Assembly (NCBI RefSeq): GCF_034190915.1
Contig: NW_026947501.1
Location: 5,766,001-5,830,000, forward strand
Direction: 5' to 3'
Source of the DNA: Cavia porcellus
Taxonomy: Eukaryota > Chordata > Mammalia > Rodentia > Caviidae
DNA: 64,000 nt
In this document: one piece after another, positions 13,144 through 26,887 of the stretch
How positions within the stretch are numbered: position 1 is the first letter of the stretch
Layout: the number at the start of each line of letters is the position of its first letter
Notes under the pieces: model-generated
Told to the model about the DNA's origin: nothing
Database searches by the model: none
Seen by the model: only the letters and a program-made list of their open reading frames with translations
Translations under genes and position numbers: made by a program

Positions 13144-14785
13144 TGTTAATCGGAATGCCTGAATCAGGATAGGCAGTGTGTGGCAATGTATGAAGGAGAA
13201 AAGCACCACTGGGTGGTCAGGATGGGGAGGTCAGGAAACATGCAGTGGCAATGTAGGATAGGTTTTTTAAAAACATTGCAGCGTGGTGCTCATTGTAAGG
13301 GTTTCTAAAAGGCCTTTCACTAGTAGGAGTGAGAAAAATATCACAGGGTGGTTTGAAGTGCAGGGCCTGAGTAAGTATAGGCTGTGAGTGGCAATGTAGG
13401 ATAGAGAAAAGCACCAAGGGGTGGTCAGGATGGGGAGGTCACGAAACATGCAGTGGCAATGTAGGATAGGTTTCTGAAAAACATCGCGGGGTAGTGCGCA
13501 TTGTATGGGTTTGTAGCAGGCCATTCACCAGTAGGAGTGAAAAAAACATCACAGGGTGGTGTGTATCAGAGGGCCTGAATTAGGATAGGCTGTGAGTGGC
13601 AATGTAGGATGGAGAAAAGCAACACGGGTTTGTCAGCATGGGGAGGCAAGGAAACATGCAGTGGCAATGTAGAATAGGTTTCTAATAAACATCACTGGGT
13701 GGTGCACTTTGCATGGGTTTCTAACAGGCCATTCACTAGTAGGAGTGAGAAAAACATAATGGGTTGGTGTGAATCATATGTTCTGAATTAGGATAGGCAG
13801 TGAGTGGCAATGTAGGATGGAGAAAAGCACCATGGGGTGGTCAGCATGGGGAGGTCAGAAAACATGCATTGGCAATGTAGGGTAGTTTTCTGAAAAACAT
13901 CGCCTGGTGGTGCGCATTGTAAGGTTTTCTAACAGGCCATTCACTAGTAGAAGTGAGAAAAACATCACGGTTGGTTTGAATCGGAGGGCCTCAATCAGGA
14001 TAGGCCGTGAGTGGTAACGTAAAATGGAGAAAAGCAACTCGGGTTGGTGAGCACGGGGAAGTCAGGAAACATGCAGTGGCAATGTAGGATAGGTTTCTGA
14101 AAAACATTGCAGGGTGGTGCTCATTGTAAGGGTTGCTAAAAGGCCTTTCACTAGTAGGAGTGAGAAAAATATCACAGGGTGGTGTGAAGTGCAGGGCCTG
14201 AGTAAGTATAGGCTGTGAGTGGCAATGTAGGATAGAGAAAAGCACCAAGGGGTGGTCAGGATGGGGAGGTCAGGAAACATGCAGTGGCAATGTAGGATAG
14301 GTTTCTGAAAAACATCGCGGGGTAGTGCGCATTGTAAGGGTTTGTAGCAGGCCATTCACCAGTAGGAGTGAAAAAAACATCACAGGGTGGTGTGTATCGG
14401 AGGGCCTGAACGAGGATAGGCTGTGAGTGGCAATGTAGGATGGAGAAAAGCAACACAGGTTTGTAAGCATGGGGAGGCAAGGAAACATGCAGTGGCAATG
14501 TAGAATAGGTTTCTAATAAACATCACTGGGTGGTGCGCTTTGTATGGGTTACTAACAGGCCATTCACTTGTAGGAGTGAGAACAACAAAATGGGGTGGTG
14601 TGAATCGGAGGGCCTGATTTAGGATAGGCATTGAGTGGCAATGAAGTATGTAGAAAAGCACCAGAGGGTGGTCAGCATGGGGAGGTCAGGAAACATGCAG
14701 AGGCAATGTAGGATAGTTTTCTGAAAAACATTACGGGATGGTGCGCATTGGAAGGGTTTCTAACAGGCCATTCACTAGTAGGAGT

Positions 14786-14796
14786 GAGAAAAACAT
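14786..14796 (+). other. In-register deletion junction (1 monomer)
   Basis: Left of this point the sequence matches 13.85-14.79 kb to 20.31-21.24 kb at an offset of 6,457. Right of it the offset is 6,665. The switch happens inside GAGAAAAACAT, which is identical in both parent monomers (compare 21,241 and 21,450). The missing 208 bp correspond to about 21.25-21.45 kb. Whether this copy lost a monomer or the other gained one cannot be told here. Confidence 0.75.
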
Positions 14797-17266
14797 CACG
14801 GGGTGTTGTGAATCGGAGGGCCTGAATTAGGATAGGCAGTTAGTGGCAATGTAGGATAGAGAAAAGCGCCACGGGGTGGTCAGCATGGGGAGGTCAGGAA
14901 ACAGGCAGTGGGAATGTAGGATAGGTTTCTGAAACACATCGCGGGGTGCTGCGAATTGTAACGTTTTCTAACAGGCCATTCACTAGATGAAGTGAGAAAA
15001 ACATCACAGGGTGGTTTGAATCGGAGGGCCTGAATTAGGATCGGCAGTGAGTGGCAATGTAGGATGGAGAAAAGCACCACGGGGTGGTCATGATGGGCAG
15101 GTCAGGAAACATGCAGTGGCAATATAGGATAGGTTTCTGAAAAACATCGCAGTGTGGTGCTCATTGTAAGGGATTCCAAAGGATCTTTCACTAGTAGGAG
15201 TGGGAAAATCATCACGGGGTGGTGTGATTCGAAGGGCCTGAATCAGGATAGCCCGTGAGTGGCAATGAAGAATGGAGAAACGCTCCACGGGGTGGTCAGG
15301 ATGGGGAGGTCAGGAAACATGCAGTGGAAATGTAGGATAAGTTTCTGAAAAATATTACAGGGTGGTGCTCAGTGTAAGGGTTTCTAAAAGGCCTTTCACT
15401 AGTAGGAGTGAGAAAAATATCACAGGGTGGTGTGAAGTGCAGGGCCTGAGTAAGTATAGGCTGTGAGTGGCAATGTAGGATAGAGAAAAGTGCCACGGGG
15501 TGGTCAGCATGGGGAGGTCATGAAACATGCAGTGGCAATGTAGGATAGGTTTCTGAAAAACATGGCAGCGTAGTGCGCCTTTTAAGGTTTTCTAACATGA
15601 AATTCACAAGTAGGAGTGAAAAAAACATCACGGGGTGGTGTGAATCAGAGGGCCTGAATTAGGATAGGCTATGAGTGGCAATGTAGGATGGAGAAAAGCC
15701 CTACGGGTTTGTCAGCATGGGGAGGCAAGGAAACATGCAGTGGCAATGTAGAATAGGTTTCTAATAAACATCACTGGGTGGTGCCCTTTGTATGGGTTAC
15801 TAACAGGCCATTCACTTGTAGGAGTGAGAACAACAACATGGGGTGGTGTGAATCGGAGGGCCTGATTTAGGATAGGCATTGACTGGCAATGAAGTATGTA
15901 GAAAAGCACCAGAGGGTGGTCAGCATGGGGAGGTCAGGAAACGTGCAGAGGCAATGTAGGATAGTTTTCTGAAAAACATTATGGGATGGTGCTCATTGTA
16001 AGGGTTTCTAACAGGCCATTCACTAGTAGGAGTGAGAAAAACATAATGGGTTGGTGTGAATCAGATGTTCTGAATTAGGATAGGCAGTGAGTGGCAATGT
16101 AGGATGGAGAAAAGCACCACGGGGTGATCAGCATTGCGAGGTCAGAAAACATGCATTGGCAATGTAGGATAGTTTTCTGAAAAATATCGCCTGGTGGTGC
16201 GCATTGTAAGGCTTTCTTACAGGCCATTCACTATTAGCAGTGAGAAAAACATCATTGGGTGGTGTGAATCGGACGGCCTGAATTAAGATAGGCAGTTAGT
16301 GGCAATGTAGGATAGAGAAAAGCGCCACGGGGTGGTCAACACGGGGAGGTCAGGAAACAGGCAGTGGGAATGTAGGATAGGTTTCTGAAACACATCGCGG
16401 GGTGCTGCGAATTGTAAGGTTTTCTAACAGGCCATTCACTAGATGAAGTGAGAAAAACATCACAGGGTGGTTTGAATCGGAGGGCCTGAATCAGGATAGG
16501 CAGTGAGTGGCAATGTAGGATGGAGAAAAGCACCAAGGTGTGGTCATGATGGGCAGGTCAGGAAACATGCAGTGGCAATATAGGATAGGTTTCTGAAAAA
16601 CATCGCAGTGTGGTGCTCATTGTAAGGGTTTCCAAAGGATCTTTCACTAGTAAGAGTGGGAAAAACATCACGGGGTGGTGTGAATCGGAGGGCCTGAATC
16701 AGGAAAGGCCGTGAGTGGCAATGAAGAATGGAGAAAAGCACCACAGGGTGGTCAGCATGGGGAGGTCAGGAAACATGCAGTGGCAATGTAGGATAGGATT
16801 CTGAAAAACATCAAGGAGTGGTGTGCATTGTAAGGGTTTCTAACTGGCCATTCACTAGTAGGAGTGAGAAAAACATCACGGCTGATGTGAATCAGACGTT
16901 CTGAATTAGGATAGGCAGTGAGTGGCAATGTAGGATGGAGAAAAGCACCACGGGGTGGTCAGCATGGGGAGGTCAGGAAACATGCATTGGCAATGTAGGA
17001 TAGGTTTCTGAAAAACATCGCTGGGTGGTGCGCTTTGTATGGGTTTCTAACAGGCCATTCACTAGTAGGAGTGAGAACAACAACATGGGGTGGTGTGAAT
17101 TGGAGGGCCTGAATTAGGATCGGCATTGAGTGGCAATGTAGGATGGAGAAAAGCACCACGGGGTGGTCAGCATGGGGAGGTCAGGAAACATGCAGTGGCA
17201 ATGTAGGATAGGATTCTGAAAAACCTCGCGGGTTGTTGCGCATTGTAAGGGTTTCTAACAGGCCAT

Positions 17267-17304
17267 TCACTCTTAAGAGTGAGAAAAATATAACGGGGGG
17301 GGGG
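17267..17304 (+). repeat. 16-bp palindrome and poly-G tract (10 G), TGTGTTAATC type
   Basis: G run at 17,295-17,304, followed by TGTGTTAATC (an extra TG compared with the other classes). Confidence 0.88.
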
Positions 17305-18726
17305 TGTGTTAATCGGAATGCCTGAATCAGGATAGGCAGTGAGTGGCAATGTATGATGGAGAAAAGCACCACTGGGTGGTCAGGAAGGGGAGGTCAGGAA
17401 ACATGCAGTGGCAATGTAGGATAGGTTTCTGAAAAACATTGCAGGGTGGTGCTCATTGTAAGGGTTGCTAAAAGGCCTTTCACTAGTAGGAGTGAGAAAA
17501 ATATCACAGGGTGGTGTGAAGTGCAGGGCCTGAGTAAGTGTAGGCTGTGAGTGGCAATGTAGGATAGAGAAAAGCACCACGGGGTGGTCAGGAAGTGGAG
17601 GTCAGGAAACATGCAGTGGCAATGTAGGATAGGTTTCTGAAAAACATCGCGGGGTAGTGCGCATTGTAAGGGTTTGTAGCAGGCCATTCACAAGTAGGAG
17701 TGAAAAAAAATCACAGGGTGGTGTGTATCGGAGGGCATGAATTAGGATAGGCTGTGAGTGGCAATGTAGGATGGAGAAAATCAACACAGGTTTGTAAGCA
17801 TGGGGAGGCAAGGAAACATGCAGTGGCAATGTAGTATTGGTTTCTAATAAACATCACTGGGTGGTGCATTTTGTATGGGTTTCTAACAGGCCATTCACTA
17901 GTAGGAGTGAGAACAACAACAAGGGGTGGTGTGAATCGGAGGGCCTGATTTAGGATAGGCATTGAGTGGCAATGAAGTATGTAGAAAAGCACCAGAGAGT
18001 GGTCAGCATGGGGAGGTCAAAAAACATGCAGAGGCAATGTAGGATAGTTTTCTGAAAAACATTACGGGATGGTGCACATTGTAAGGGTTTCTAACAGGCC
18101 ATTCATTAGTAGGAGTGAGAAAAACATAATGGGTTGGTGTGAATCAGATGTTCTGAATTAGCATAGGTGGGGAGTGGCAATGTAGGATGGAGAAAAGCAC
18201 CATGGGGTGGTCAGCATGGGGAGGTCAGAAAACATGCATTGGCAATGTAGGGTAGTTTTCTGAAAAACATCGCCTGGTGGTGCGCATTGTAAGGTTTTCT
18301 AACAGGCCATTCACTAGTAGCAGGGACAAAAACATCACGGGGTGGTGTGAATCGGAGGGCCTGAATTAGGATAGGCAGTTAGTGGCAATGTAGGATGGAG
18401 AAAAGCACCACAGGGTGGTCAGCATGGGGAGGTCAGGAAAAATGCAGTGGAAATGTAGGATAGGTTTCTGAAACGCATCGCGGGGTGCTGCGAATTGTAA
18501 GGTTTTCTAACAGGCCATTCACTAGATGAAGTGAGAAAAATATCACAGGGTGGTTTGAATCGGAGGGCCTGAATCAGGATAGGCAGTGAGTGGCAATGTA
18601 GGATGGAGAAAAGCACCAAGGTGTAGTCAGCATGCGGAGGTCAGGAAACATCTAGTGGCAATGTAGGATAGGTTTCTGAAGAACATCGCGGGTTGTTGCG
18701 CATTGTAAGTGTTTCTAACAGGCCAT

Positions 18727-18764
18727 TCACTCTTAAGAGTGAGAAAAATACAACGGGGGGGGGG
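18727..18764 (+). repeat. 16-bp palindrome and poly-G tract (10 G), ACAAC type
   Basis: G run at 18,755-18,764, starting 291 bp before an anchor. Confidence 0.9.
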
Positions 18765-19045
18765 TGTTAATCGGTGTGCCTGAATCAGCATAGGCAGTGA
18801 ATGGCAATGTATGATGGAGAATAGCACCACGGGGTGGTCAGGATGGGGAGGTCAGGAAAAATGCACTGGCAATGTAGGATAGGTTTCTGAAAACCATTGC
18901 AGTGTGGTGCTCATTGTAAGGGTTTCTTAAAGGCCTTTCACTAGTAGGAGTGAGAAAAATATCATGGGGTGGTGTGAAGTGCAGGGCCTGAGTAAGGATA
19001 GGCTGTGAGTGGCAATGTAGGATAGAGAAAAGCACCATGGGGTGG

Positions 19046-19253
19046 TCAGGATGGGGAGGTCAGGAAACATGCAGTGGCAATGTAGGATAGGTTTCTGAAA
19101 AACATCGCGGGGTAGTGCGCATTGTAAGGATTTCTAACAGGCCATTCACTAGTAGGAGTTAGAAATACATCATGGTGTGGTGTGAATCGGAGGGCCTGAA
19201 TCAAGTTAGACAGTGAGTGGCAATGTAGGATGAAGAAAAGCACCACGAGTTGG
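19046..19253 (+). repeat. Anchor monomer, occurrence 4
   Basis: Carries TGAAGAAAAG at 19,231 instead of TGGAGAAAAG, a variant shared only with occurrence 5. Confidence 0.87.
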
Positions 19254-20185
19254 TGAGTATTGGGAGGTCAGGAAACATGCAATAGCAATGTAGGATAGGT
19301 TTCTGAACAACATAGCGGGGTTGTTCGCATTATAAGGTTTTGTGGCAGGCCATTCACCCGTTGGTTGAAAAAAACATCCCAGGGTGGTGTGTATCGGAGG
19401 GCCTGAATTAGGATAGTTTGTGAGTGGCAATGTAGGATGGAGAAAAGCTCCGTGGGGGTGGTCAGCATGGGGAGGTCAGGAAACATGCTGTGGCAATGTA
19501 GAATAGGTTTCTAATAAACATCAGTGGGTGGTGCGCTTTGTATGGGTTTCTAACAGGCCATTCACTAGTAGGAATGAGAACAACAACATGGGGTGGTGTG
19601 AATCGGAGGGCCTGAATTAGGATAGGCATTGAGTGGCAATGAAGTATGTAGAAAAGCACCAGAGGGTGGTCAGCATGGGGAGGTCAGGAAACATGCAGAG
19701 GCAATGTAGGATAGTTTTCTGAAAAACATCACGGGATGGTGCGCATTTTAAGGGTTTCTAACAGGCCATTCACTAGTAGGAGTGACAAAAACATAACGGG
19801 TTGGTGTGAATCAGATGTTCTGAATTAGGATAGGCAGTGAGTGGCAATGTAGGATGGAGAAAAGCACCACGGGCTGGTCAGCTTAGGGAGGTCAGAAAAC
19901 ATGCATTGGCAATGTAGGATAGTTTTCTGAAAAACATCGCCTGGTGGTGCGCATTGTAAGGCTTTCTAACAGGCCATTCACTAGTAGCAGTGAGTAAAAC
20001 ATCACGGGGTGGTGTGAATCGGAGGGCATGAATTAGGATAGGCAGTTGGTGGCAATGTAGGATAGAGAAAAGGGCCACAGGGTGGTCAGCATGGGGAGAT
20101 CAGGAAACAGGCAGTGGGAATATAGGATAGGTTTCTGAAACACATCGCGTGTTGTTACGCATTGTAAGGGTTGCTAACAGGCCAT

Positions 20186-20224
20186 TCACTCTTAAGAGTG
20201 AGAAAAATATAACGGGGGGTGGGG
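20186..20224 (+). repeat. 16-bp palindrome and interrupted G tract GGGGGGTGGGG
   Basis: Six G, one T, four G at 20,214-20,224. First of four copies with the same interrupted structure. Confidence 0.9.
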
Positions 20225-23200
20225 TGTTAATCGGAATGCCTGAATCAGGATAGGCAGTGAGCGGCAATGTATGAAGGAGAAAAGCACCACTGGGTGGTCA
20301 GGATGGGGAGGTCAGGAAACATGCATTGGCAATGTAGGGTAGTTTTCTGAAAAACATCGCCTGGTGGTGCGCATTGTAAGGTTTTCAAACAGGCCATTCA
20401 CTAGTAGAAGTGAGAAAAACATCACGGTTGGTTTGAATCGGAGGGCCTCAATCAGGATAGGCCGTGAGTGGTAACGTAAAATGGAGAAAAGCAACTCGGG
20501 TTGGTGAGCATGGGGAAGTCAGGAAACATGCAGTGGCAATGTAGGATAGGTTTCTGAAAAACATTGCAGGGTGGTGCTCATTGTAAGGGTTGCTAAAAGG
20601 CCTTTCACTAGTAGGAGTGAGAAAAATATCACAGGGTGGTGTGAAGTGCAGGGCCTGAGTAAGTATAGGCTGTGAGTGGCAATGTAGGATAGAGAAAAGC
20701 ACCAAGGGGTGGTCAGGATGGGGAGGTCAGGAAACATGCAGTGGCAATGTAGGATAGGTTTCTGAAAAACATCGCGGGGTAGTGCGCATTGTAAGGGTTT
20801 GTAGCAGGCCATTCACCAGTAGGAGTGAAAAAAACATCACAGGGTGGTGTGTATCGGAGGGCCTGAACTAGGATAGGCTGTGAGTGGCAATGTAGGATGG
20901 AGAAAAGCAACACGGGTTTGTAAGCATGGGGAGGCAAGGAAACATGCAGTGGCAATGTAGAATAGGTTTCTAATAAACATCACTGGGTGGTGCGCTTTGT
21001 ATGGGTTACTAACAGGCCATTCACTTGTAGGAGTGAGAACAACAACATGGGGTGGTGTGAATCGGAGGGCCTGATTTAGGATAGGCATTGAGTGGCAATG
21101 AAGTATGTAGAAAAGCACCAGAGGGTGGTCAGCATGGGGAGGTCAGGAAACATGCAGAGGCAATGTAGGATAGTTTTCTGAAAAACATTATGGGATGGTG
21201 AGCATTGGAAGGGTTTCTAACAGGCCATTCACTAGTAGGAGTGAGAAAAACATAATGGGTTGGTGTGAATCAGATGTTCTGAATTAGGATAGGCAGTGAG
21301 TGGCAATGTAGGATGGAGAAAAGCTCCATGGGGTGGTCAGGATGGGGAGGTCAGAAAACATGGATTGGCAATGTAGGATAGTTTTCTGAAACACATCGCG
21401 TGGTGGTGCGCATTGTAAGGCTTTCTAACAGGCCATTCACTAGTAGCATTGAGAAAAACATCACGGGGTGTTGTGAATCGGAGGGCCTGAATTAGGATAG
21501 GCAGTTAGTGGCAATGTAGGATAGAGAAAAGCGCCACGGGGTGGTCAGCATGGGGAGGTCAGGAAACAGGCAGTGGGAATGTAGGATAGGTTTCTGAAAC
21601 ACATCGCGGGGTGATGCGAATTGTAACGTTTTCTAACAGGCCATTCACTAGATGAAGTGAGAAAAACATCACAGGGTGGTTTGAATCGGAGGGCCTGAAT
21701 CAGGATCGGCAGTGAGTGGCAATGTAGGATGGAGAAAAGAACCACGGGGTGGTCATGATGGGCAGGTCAGGAAACATGCAGTGGCAATATAGGATAGGTT
21801 TCTGAAAAACATCGCAGTGTGGTGCTCATTGTAAGGGATTCCAAAGGATCTTTCACTAGTAGGAGTGGGAAAAACATCACGGGGTGGTGTGATTCGAAGG
21901 GCCTGAATCAGGATAGCCCGTGAGTGGCAATGAAGAATGGAGAAACGCTCCACGGGGTGGTCAGGATGGGGAGGTCAGGAAACATGCAGTGGAAATGTAG
22001 GATAAGTTTCTGAAAAACATTACAGGGTGGTGCTCAGTGTAAGGGTTTCTAAAAGGCCTTTCACTAGTAGGAGTGAGAAAAATATCACAGGGTGGTGTGA
22101 AGTGCAGGGCCTGAGTAAGTATAGGCTGTGAGTGGCAATGTAGGATAGAGAAAAGCGCCACGGGGTGGTCAGCATGGGGAGGTCATGAAACATGCAGTGG
22201 CAATGTAGGATAGGTTTCTGCAAAACATGGCAGCGTAGTGCGCCTTTTAAGGTTTTCTAACATGAAATTCACAAGTAGGAGTGAAAAAAACATCACGGGG
22301 TGGTGTGAATCAGAGGGCCTGAATTAGGATAGGCTATGAGTGGCAATGTAGGATGGAGAAAAGCACTACGGGTTTGTCAGCATGGGGAGGCAAGGAAACA
22401 TGCAGTGGCAATGTAGAATAGGTTTCTAATAAACATCACTGGGTGGTGCCCTTTGTATGGGTTACTAACAGGCCATTCACTTGTAGGAGTGAGAACAACA
22501 ACATGGGGTGGTGTGAATCGGAGGGCCTGATTTAGGATAGGCATTGACTGGCAATGAAGTATGTAGAAAAGCACCAGAGGGTGGTCAGCATGGGGAGGTC
22601 AGGAAACGTGCAGAGGCAATGTAGGATAGTTTTCTGAAAAACATTATGGGATGGTGCGCATTGTAAGGGTTTCTAACAGGCCATTCACTAGTAGGAGTGA
22701 GAAAAACATAATGGGTTGGTGTGAATCAGATGTTCTGAATTAGGATAGGCAGTGAGTGGCAATGTAGGATGGAGAAAAGCACCACGGGGTGATCAGCATT
22801 GGGAGGTCAGAAAACATGCATTGGCAATGTAGGATAGTTTTCTGAAAAATATCGCCTGGTGGTGCGCATTGTAAGGCTTTCTTACAGGCCATTCACTATT
22901 AGCAGTGAGAAAAACATCATTGGGTGGTGTGAATCGGACGGCCTGAATTAAGATAGGCAGTTAGTGGCAATGTAGGATAGAGAAAAGCGCAACGGGGTGG
23001 TCAACACGGGGAGGTCAGGAAACAGGCAGTGGGAATGTAGGATAGGTTTCTGAAACACATCGCGGGGTGCTGCGAATTGTAAGGTTTTCTAACAGGCCAT
23101 TCACTAGATGAAGTGAGAAAAACATCACAGGGTGGTTTGAATCGGAGGGCCTGAATCAGGATAGGCAGTGAGTGGCAATGTAGGATGGAGAAAAGCACCA

Positions 23201-23931
23201 AGGTGTGGTCATGATGGGCAGGTCAGGAAACATGCAGTGGCAATATAGGATAGGTTTCTGAAAAACATCGCAGTGTGGTGCTCATTGTAAGGGTTTCCAA
23301 AGGATCTTTCACTAGTAAGAGTGGGAAAAACATCACGGGGTGGTGTGAATCGGAGGGCCTGAATCAGGAAAGGCCGTGAGTGGCAATGAAGAATGGAGAA
23401 AAGCACCACAGGGTGGTCAGCATGGGGAGGTCAGGAAACATGCAGTGGCAATGTAGGATAGGATTCTGAAAAACATCAAGGAGTGGTGTGCATTGTAAGG
23501 GTTTCTAACTGGCCATTCACTAGTAGGAGTGAGAAAAACATCACGGCTGATGTGAATCAGACGTTCTGAATTAGGATAGGCAGTGAGTGGCAATGTAGGA
23601 TGGAGAAAAGCACCACGGGGTGGTCAGCATGGGGAGGTCAGGAAACATGCATTGGCAATGTAGGATAGGTTTCTGAAAAACATCGCTGGGTGGTGCGCTT
23701 TGTATGGGTTTCTAACAGGCCATTCACTAGTAGGAGTGAGAACAACAACATGGGGTGGTGTGAATTGGAGGGCCTGAATTAGGATCGGCATTGAGTGGCA
23801 ATGTAGGATGGAGAAAAGCACCACGGGGTGGTCAGCATGGGGAGGTCAGGAAACATGCAGTGGCAATGTAGGATAGGATTCTGAAAAACCTCGCGGGTTG
23901 TTGCGCATTGTAAGGGTTTCTAACAGGCCAT

Positions 23932-23969
23932 TCACTCTTAAGAGTGAGAAAAATATAACGGGGGGGGGG
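23932..23969 (+). repeat. 16-bp palindrome and poly-G tract (10 G), TGTGTTAATC type
   Basis: G run at 23,960-23,969. It is the partner of 17,295 at an offset of 6,665, with equal length. Confidence 0.88.
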
Positions 23970-25391
23970 TGTGTTAATCGGAATGCCTGAATCAGGATAG
24001 GCAGTGAGTGGCAATGTATGATGGAGAAAAGCACCACTGGGTGGTCAGGAAGGGGAGGTCAGGAAACATGCAGTGGCAATGTAGGATAGGTTTCTGAAAA
24101 ACATTGCAGGGTGGTGCTCATTGTAAGTGTTTCTAAAAGGCCTTTCACTAGTAGGAGTGAGAAAAATATCACAGGGTGGTGTGAAGTGCAGGGCCTGAGT
24201 AAGTGTAGGCTGTGAGTGGCAATGTAGGATAGAGAAAAGCACCACGGGGTGGTCAGGAAGTGGAGGTCAGGAAACATGCAGTGGCAATGTAGGATAGGTT
24301 TCTGAAAAACATCGCGGGGTAGTGCGCATTGTAAGGGTTTGTAGCAGGCCATTCACAAGTAGGAGTGAAAAAAAATCACAGGGTGGTGTGTATCGGAGGG
24401 CATGAATTAGGATAGGCTGTGAGTGGCAATGTAGGATGGAGAAAATCAACACAGGTTTGTAAGCATGGGGAGGCAAGGAAACATGCAGTGGCAATGTAGT
24501 ATTGGTTTCTAATAAACATCACTGGGTGGTGCATTTTGTATGGGTTTCTAACAGGCCATTCACTAGTAGGAGTGAGAACAACAACAAGGGGTGGTGTGAA
24601 TCGGAGGGCCTGATTTAGGATAGGCATTGAGTGGCAATGAAGTATGTAGAAAAGCACCAGAGAGTGGTCAGCATGGGGAGGTCAAAAAACATGCAGAGGC
24701 AATGTAGGATAGTTTTCTGAAAAACATTACGGGATGGTGCACATTGTAAGGGTTTCTAACAGGCCATTCATTAGTAGGAGTGAGAAAAACATAATGGGTT
24801 GGTGTGAATCAGATGTTCTGAATTAGCATAGGTGGGGAGTGGCAATGTAGGATGGAGAAAAGCACCATGGGGTGGTCAGCATGGGGAGGTCAGAAAACAT
24901 GCATTGGCAATGTAGGGTAGTTTTCTGAAAAACATCGCCTGGTGGTGCGCATTGTAAGGTTTTCTAACAGGCCATTCACTAGTAGCAGGGACAAAAACAT
25001 CACGGGGTGGTGTGAATCGGAGGGCCTGAATTAGGATAGGCAGTTAGTGGCAATGTAGGATGGAGAAAAGCACCACAGGGTGGTCAGCATGGGGAGGTCA
25101 GGAAAAATGCAGTGGAAATGTAGGATAGGTTTCTGAAACGCATCGCGGGGTGCTGCGAATTGTAAGGTTTTCTAACAGGCCATTCACTAGATGAAGTGAG
25201 AAAAATATCACAGGGTCGTTTGAATCGGAGGGCCTGAATCAGGATAGGCAGTGAGTGGCAATGTAGGATGGAGAAAAGCACCAAGGTGTAGTCAGCATGC
25301 GGAGGTCAGGAAACATCTAGTGGCAATGTAGGATAGGTTTCTGAAGAACATCGCGGGTTGTTGCGCATTGTAAGTGTTTCTAACAGGCCAT

Positions 25392-25427
25392 TCACTCTTA
25401 AGAGTGAGAAAAATACAACGGGGGGGG
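25392..25427 (+). repeat. 16-bp palindrome and poly-G tract (8 G), ACAAC type
   Basis: G run at 25,420-25,427, starting 289 bp before an anchor. It is two G shorter than its partner at 18,755. Confidence 0.9.
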
Positions 25428-25708
25428 TGTTAATCGGTGTGCCTGAATCAGCATAGGCAGTGAATGGCAATGTATGATGGAGAATAGCACCACGGGGTGG
25501 TCAGGATGGGGAGGTCAGGAAAAATGCACTGGCAATGTAGGATAGGTTTCTGAAAACCATTGCAGTGTGGTGCTCATTGTAAGGGTTTCTTAAAGGCCTT
25601 TCACTAGTAGGAGTGAGAAAAATATCATGGGGTCGTGTGAAGTGCAGGGCCTGAGTAAGGATAGGCTGTGAGTGGCAATGTAGGATAGAGAAAAGCACCA
25701 TGGGGTGG

Positions 25709-25916
25709 TCAGGATGGGGAGGTCAGGAAACATGCAGTGGCAATGTAGGATAGGTTTCTGAAAAACATCGCGGGGTAGTGCGCATTGTAAGGATTTCTAA
25801 CAGGCCATTCACTAGTAGGAGTTAGAAATACATCATGGTGTGGTGTGAATCGGAGGGCCTGAATCAAGTTAGACAGTGAGTGGCAATGTAGGATGAAGAA
25901 AAGCACCACGAGTTGG
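25709..25916 (+). repeat. Anchor monomer, occurrence 5
   Basis: 6,663 bp after occurrence 4, with the same GATGAAG variant near 25,892. Confidence 0.87.
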
Positions 25917-26848
25917 TGAGTATTGGGAGGTCAGGAAACATGCAATAGCAATGTAGGATAGGTTTCTGAACAACATAGCGGGGTTGTTCGCATTATAAGG
26001 TTTTGTGGCAGGCCATTCACCCGTTGGTTGAAAAAAACATCCCAGGGTGGTGTGTATCGGAGGGCCTGAATTAGGATAGGTTGTGAGTGGCAATGTAGGA
26101 TGGAGAAAAGCTCCGTGGGGGTGGTCAGCATGGGGAGGTCAGGAAACATGCTGTGGCAATGTAGAATAGGTTTCTAATAAACATCAGTGGGTGGTGCGCT
26201 TTGTATGGGTTTCTAACAGGCCATTCACTAGTAGGAATGAGAACAACAACATGGGGTGGTGTGAATCGGAGGGCCTGAATTAGGATAGGCATTGAGTGGC
26301 AATGAAGTATGTAGAAAAGCACCAGAGGGTGGTCAGCATGGGGAGGTCAGGAAACATGCAGAGGCAATGTAGGATAGTTTTCTGAAAAACATCACGGGAT
26401 GGTGCGCATTTTAAGGGTTTCTAACAGGCCATTCACTAGTAGGAGTGACAAAAACATAACGGGTTGGTGTGAATCAGATGTTCTGAATTAGGATAGGCAG
26501 TGAGTGGCAATGTAGGATGGAGAAAAGCACCACGGGCTGGTCAGCTTAGGGAGGTCAGAAAACATGCATTGGCAATGTAGGATAGTTTTCTGAAAAACAT
26601 CGCCTGGTGGTGCGCATTGTAAGGCTTTCTAACAGGCCATTCACTAGTAGCAGTGAGTAAAACATCACGGGGTGGTGTGAATCGGAGGGCCTGAATTAGG
26701 ATAGGCAGTTGGTGGCAATGTAGGATAGAGAAAAGGGCCACAGGGTGGTCAGCATGGGGAGATCAGGAAACAGGCAGTGGGAATGTAGGATAGGTTTCTG
26801 AAACACATCGCGTGTTGTTACGCATTGTAAGGGTTGCTAACAGGCCAT

Positions 26849-26887
26849 TCACTCTTAAGAGTGAGAAAAATATAACGGGGGGTGGGG
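26849..26887 (+). repeat. 16-bp palindrome and interrupted G tract GGGGGGTGGGG
   Basis: Second interrupted copy, 6,663 bp after the first. Confidence 0.9.

Larger units (their letters stand above)
11968..19045 (+). repeat. HOR unit of ~34 monomers (7,078 bp)
   Basis: Bounded by anchors at 11,968 and 19,046. Its first 11 monomers (to about 14,254) are the second copy of the 11-monomer duplication. From about 14.79 kb to the end it matches the next unit at an offset of 6,665 bp: 14,880 with 21,545, 15,088 with 21,753, 16,336 with 23,001, and 18,419 with 25,084. Between 13.85 and 14.79 kb the offset is 6,457, exactly one monomer less. Poly-G monomers lie at 13,135, 17,295 and 18,755. Confidence 0.85.
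19046..25708 (+). repeat. HOR unit of 32 monomers (6,663 bp)
   Basis: Bounded by anchors at 19,046 and 25,709. It is the reference complete unit of the homogenised central region. Its first half matches the next unit at an offset of 6,663 and its second half matches the previous unit at 6,665. The 2-bp change of offset falls at the poly-G run (10 G at 18,755, 8 G at 25,420). Private or shared markers include TGAAGAAAAG at 19,231 and CAGCTTAGGG just after 19,878, both shared with the following unit. Confidence 0.88.
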
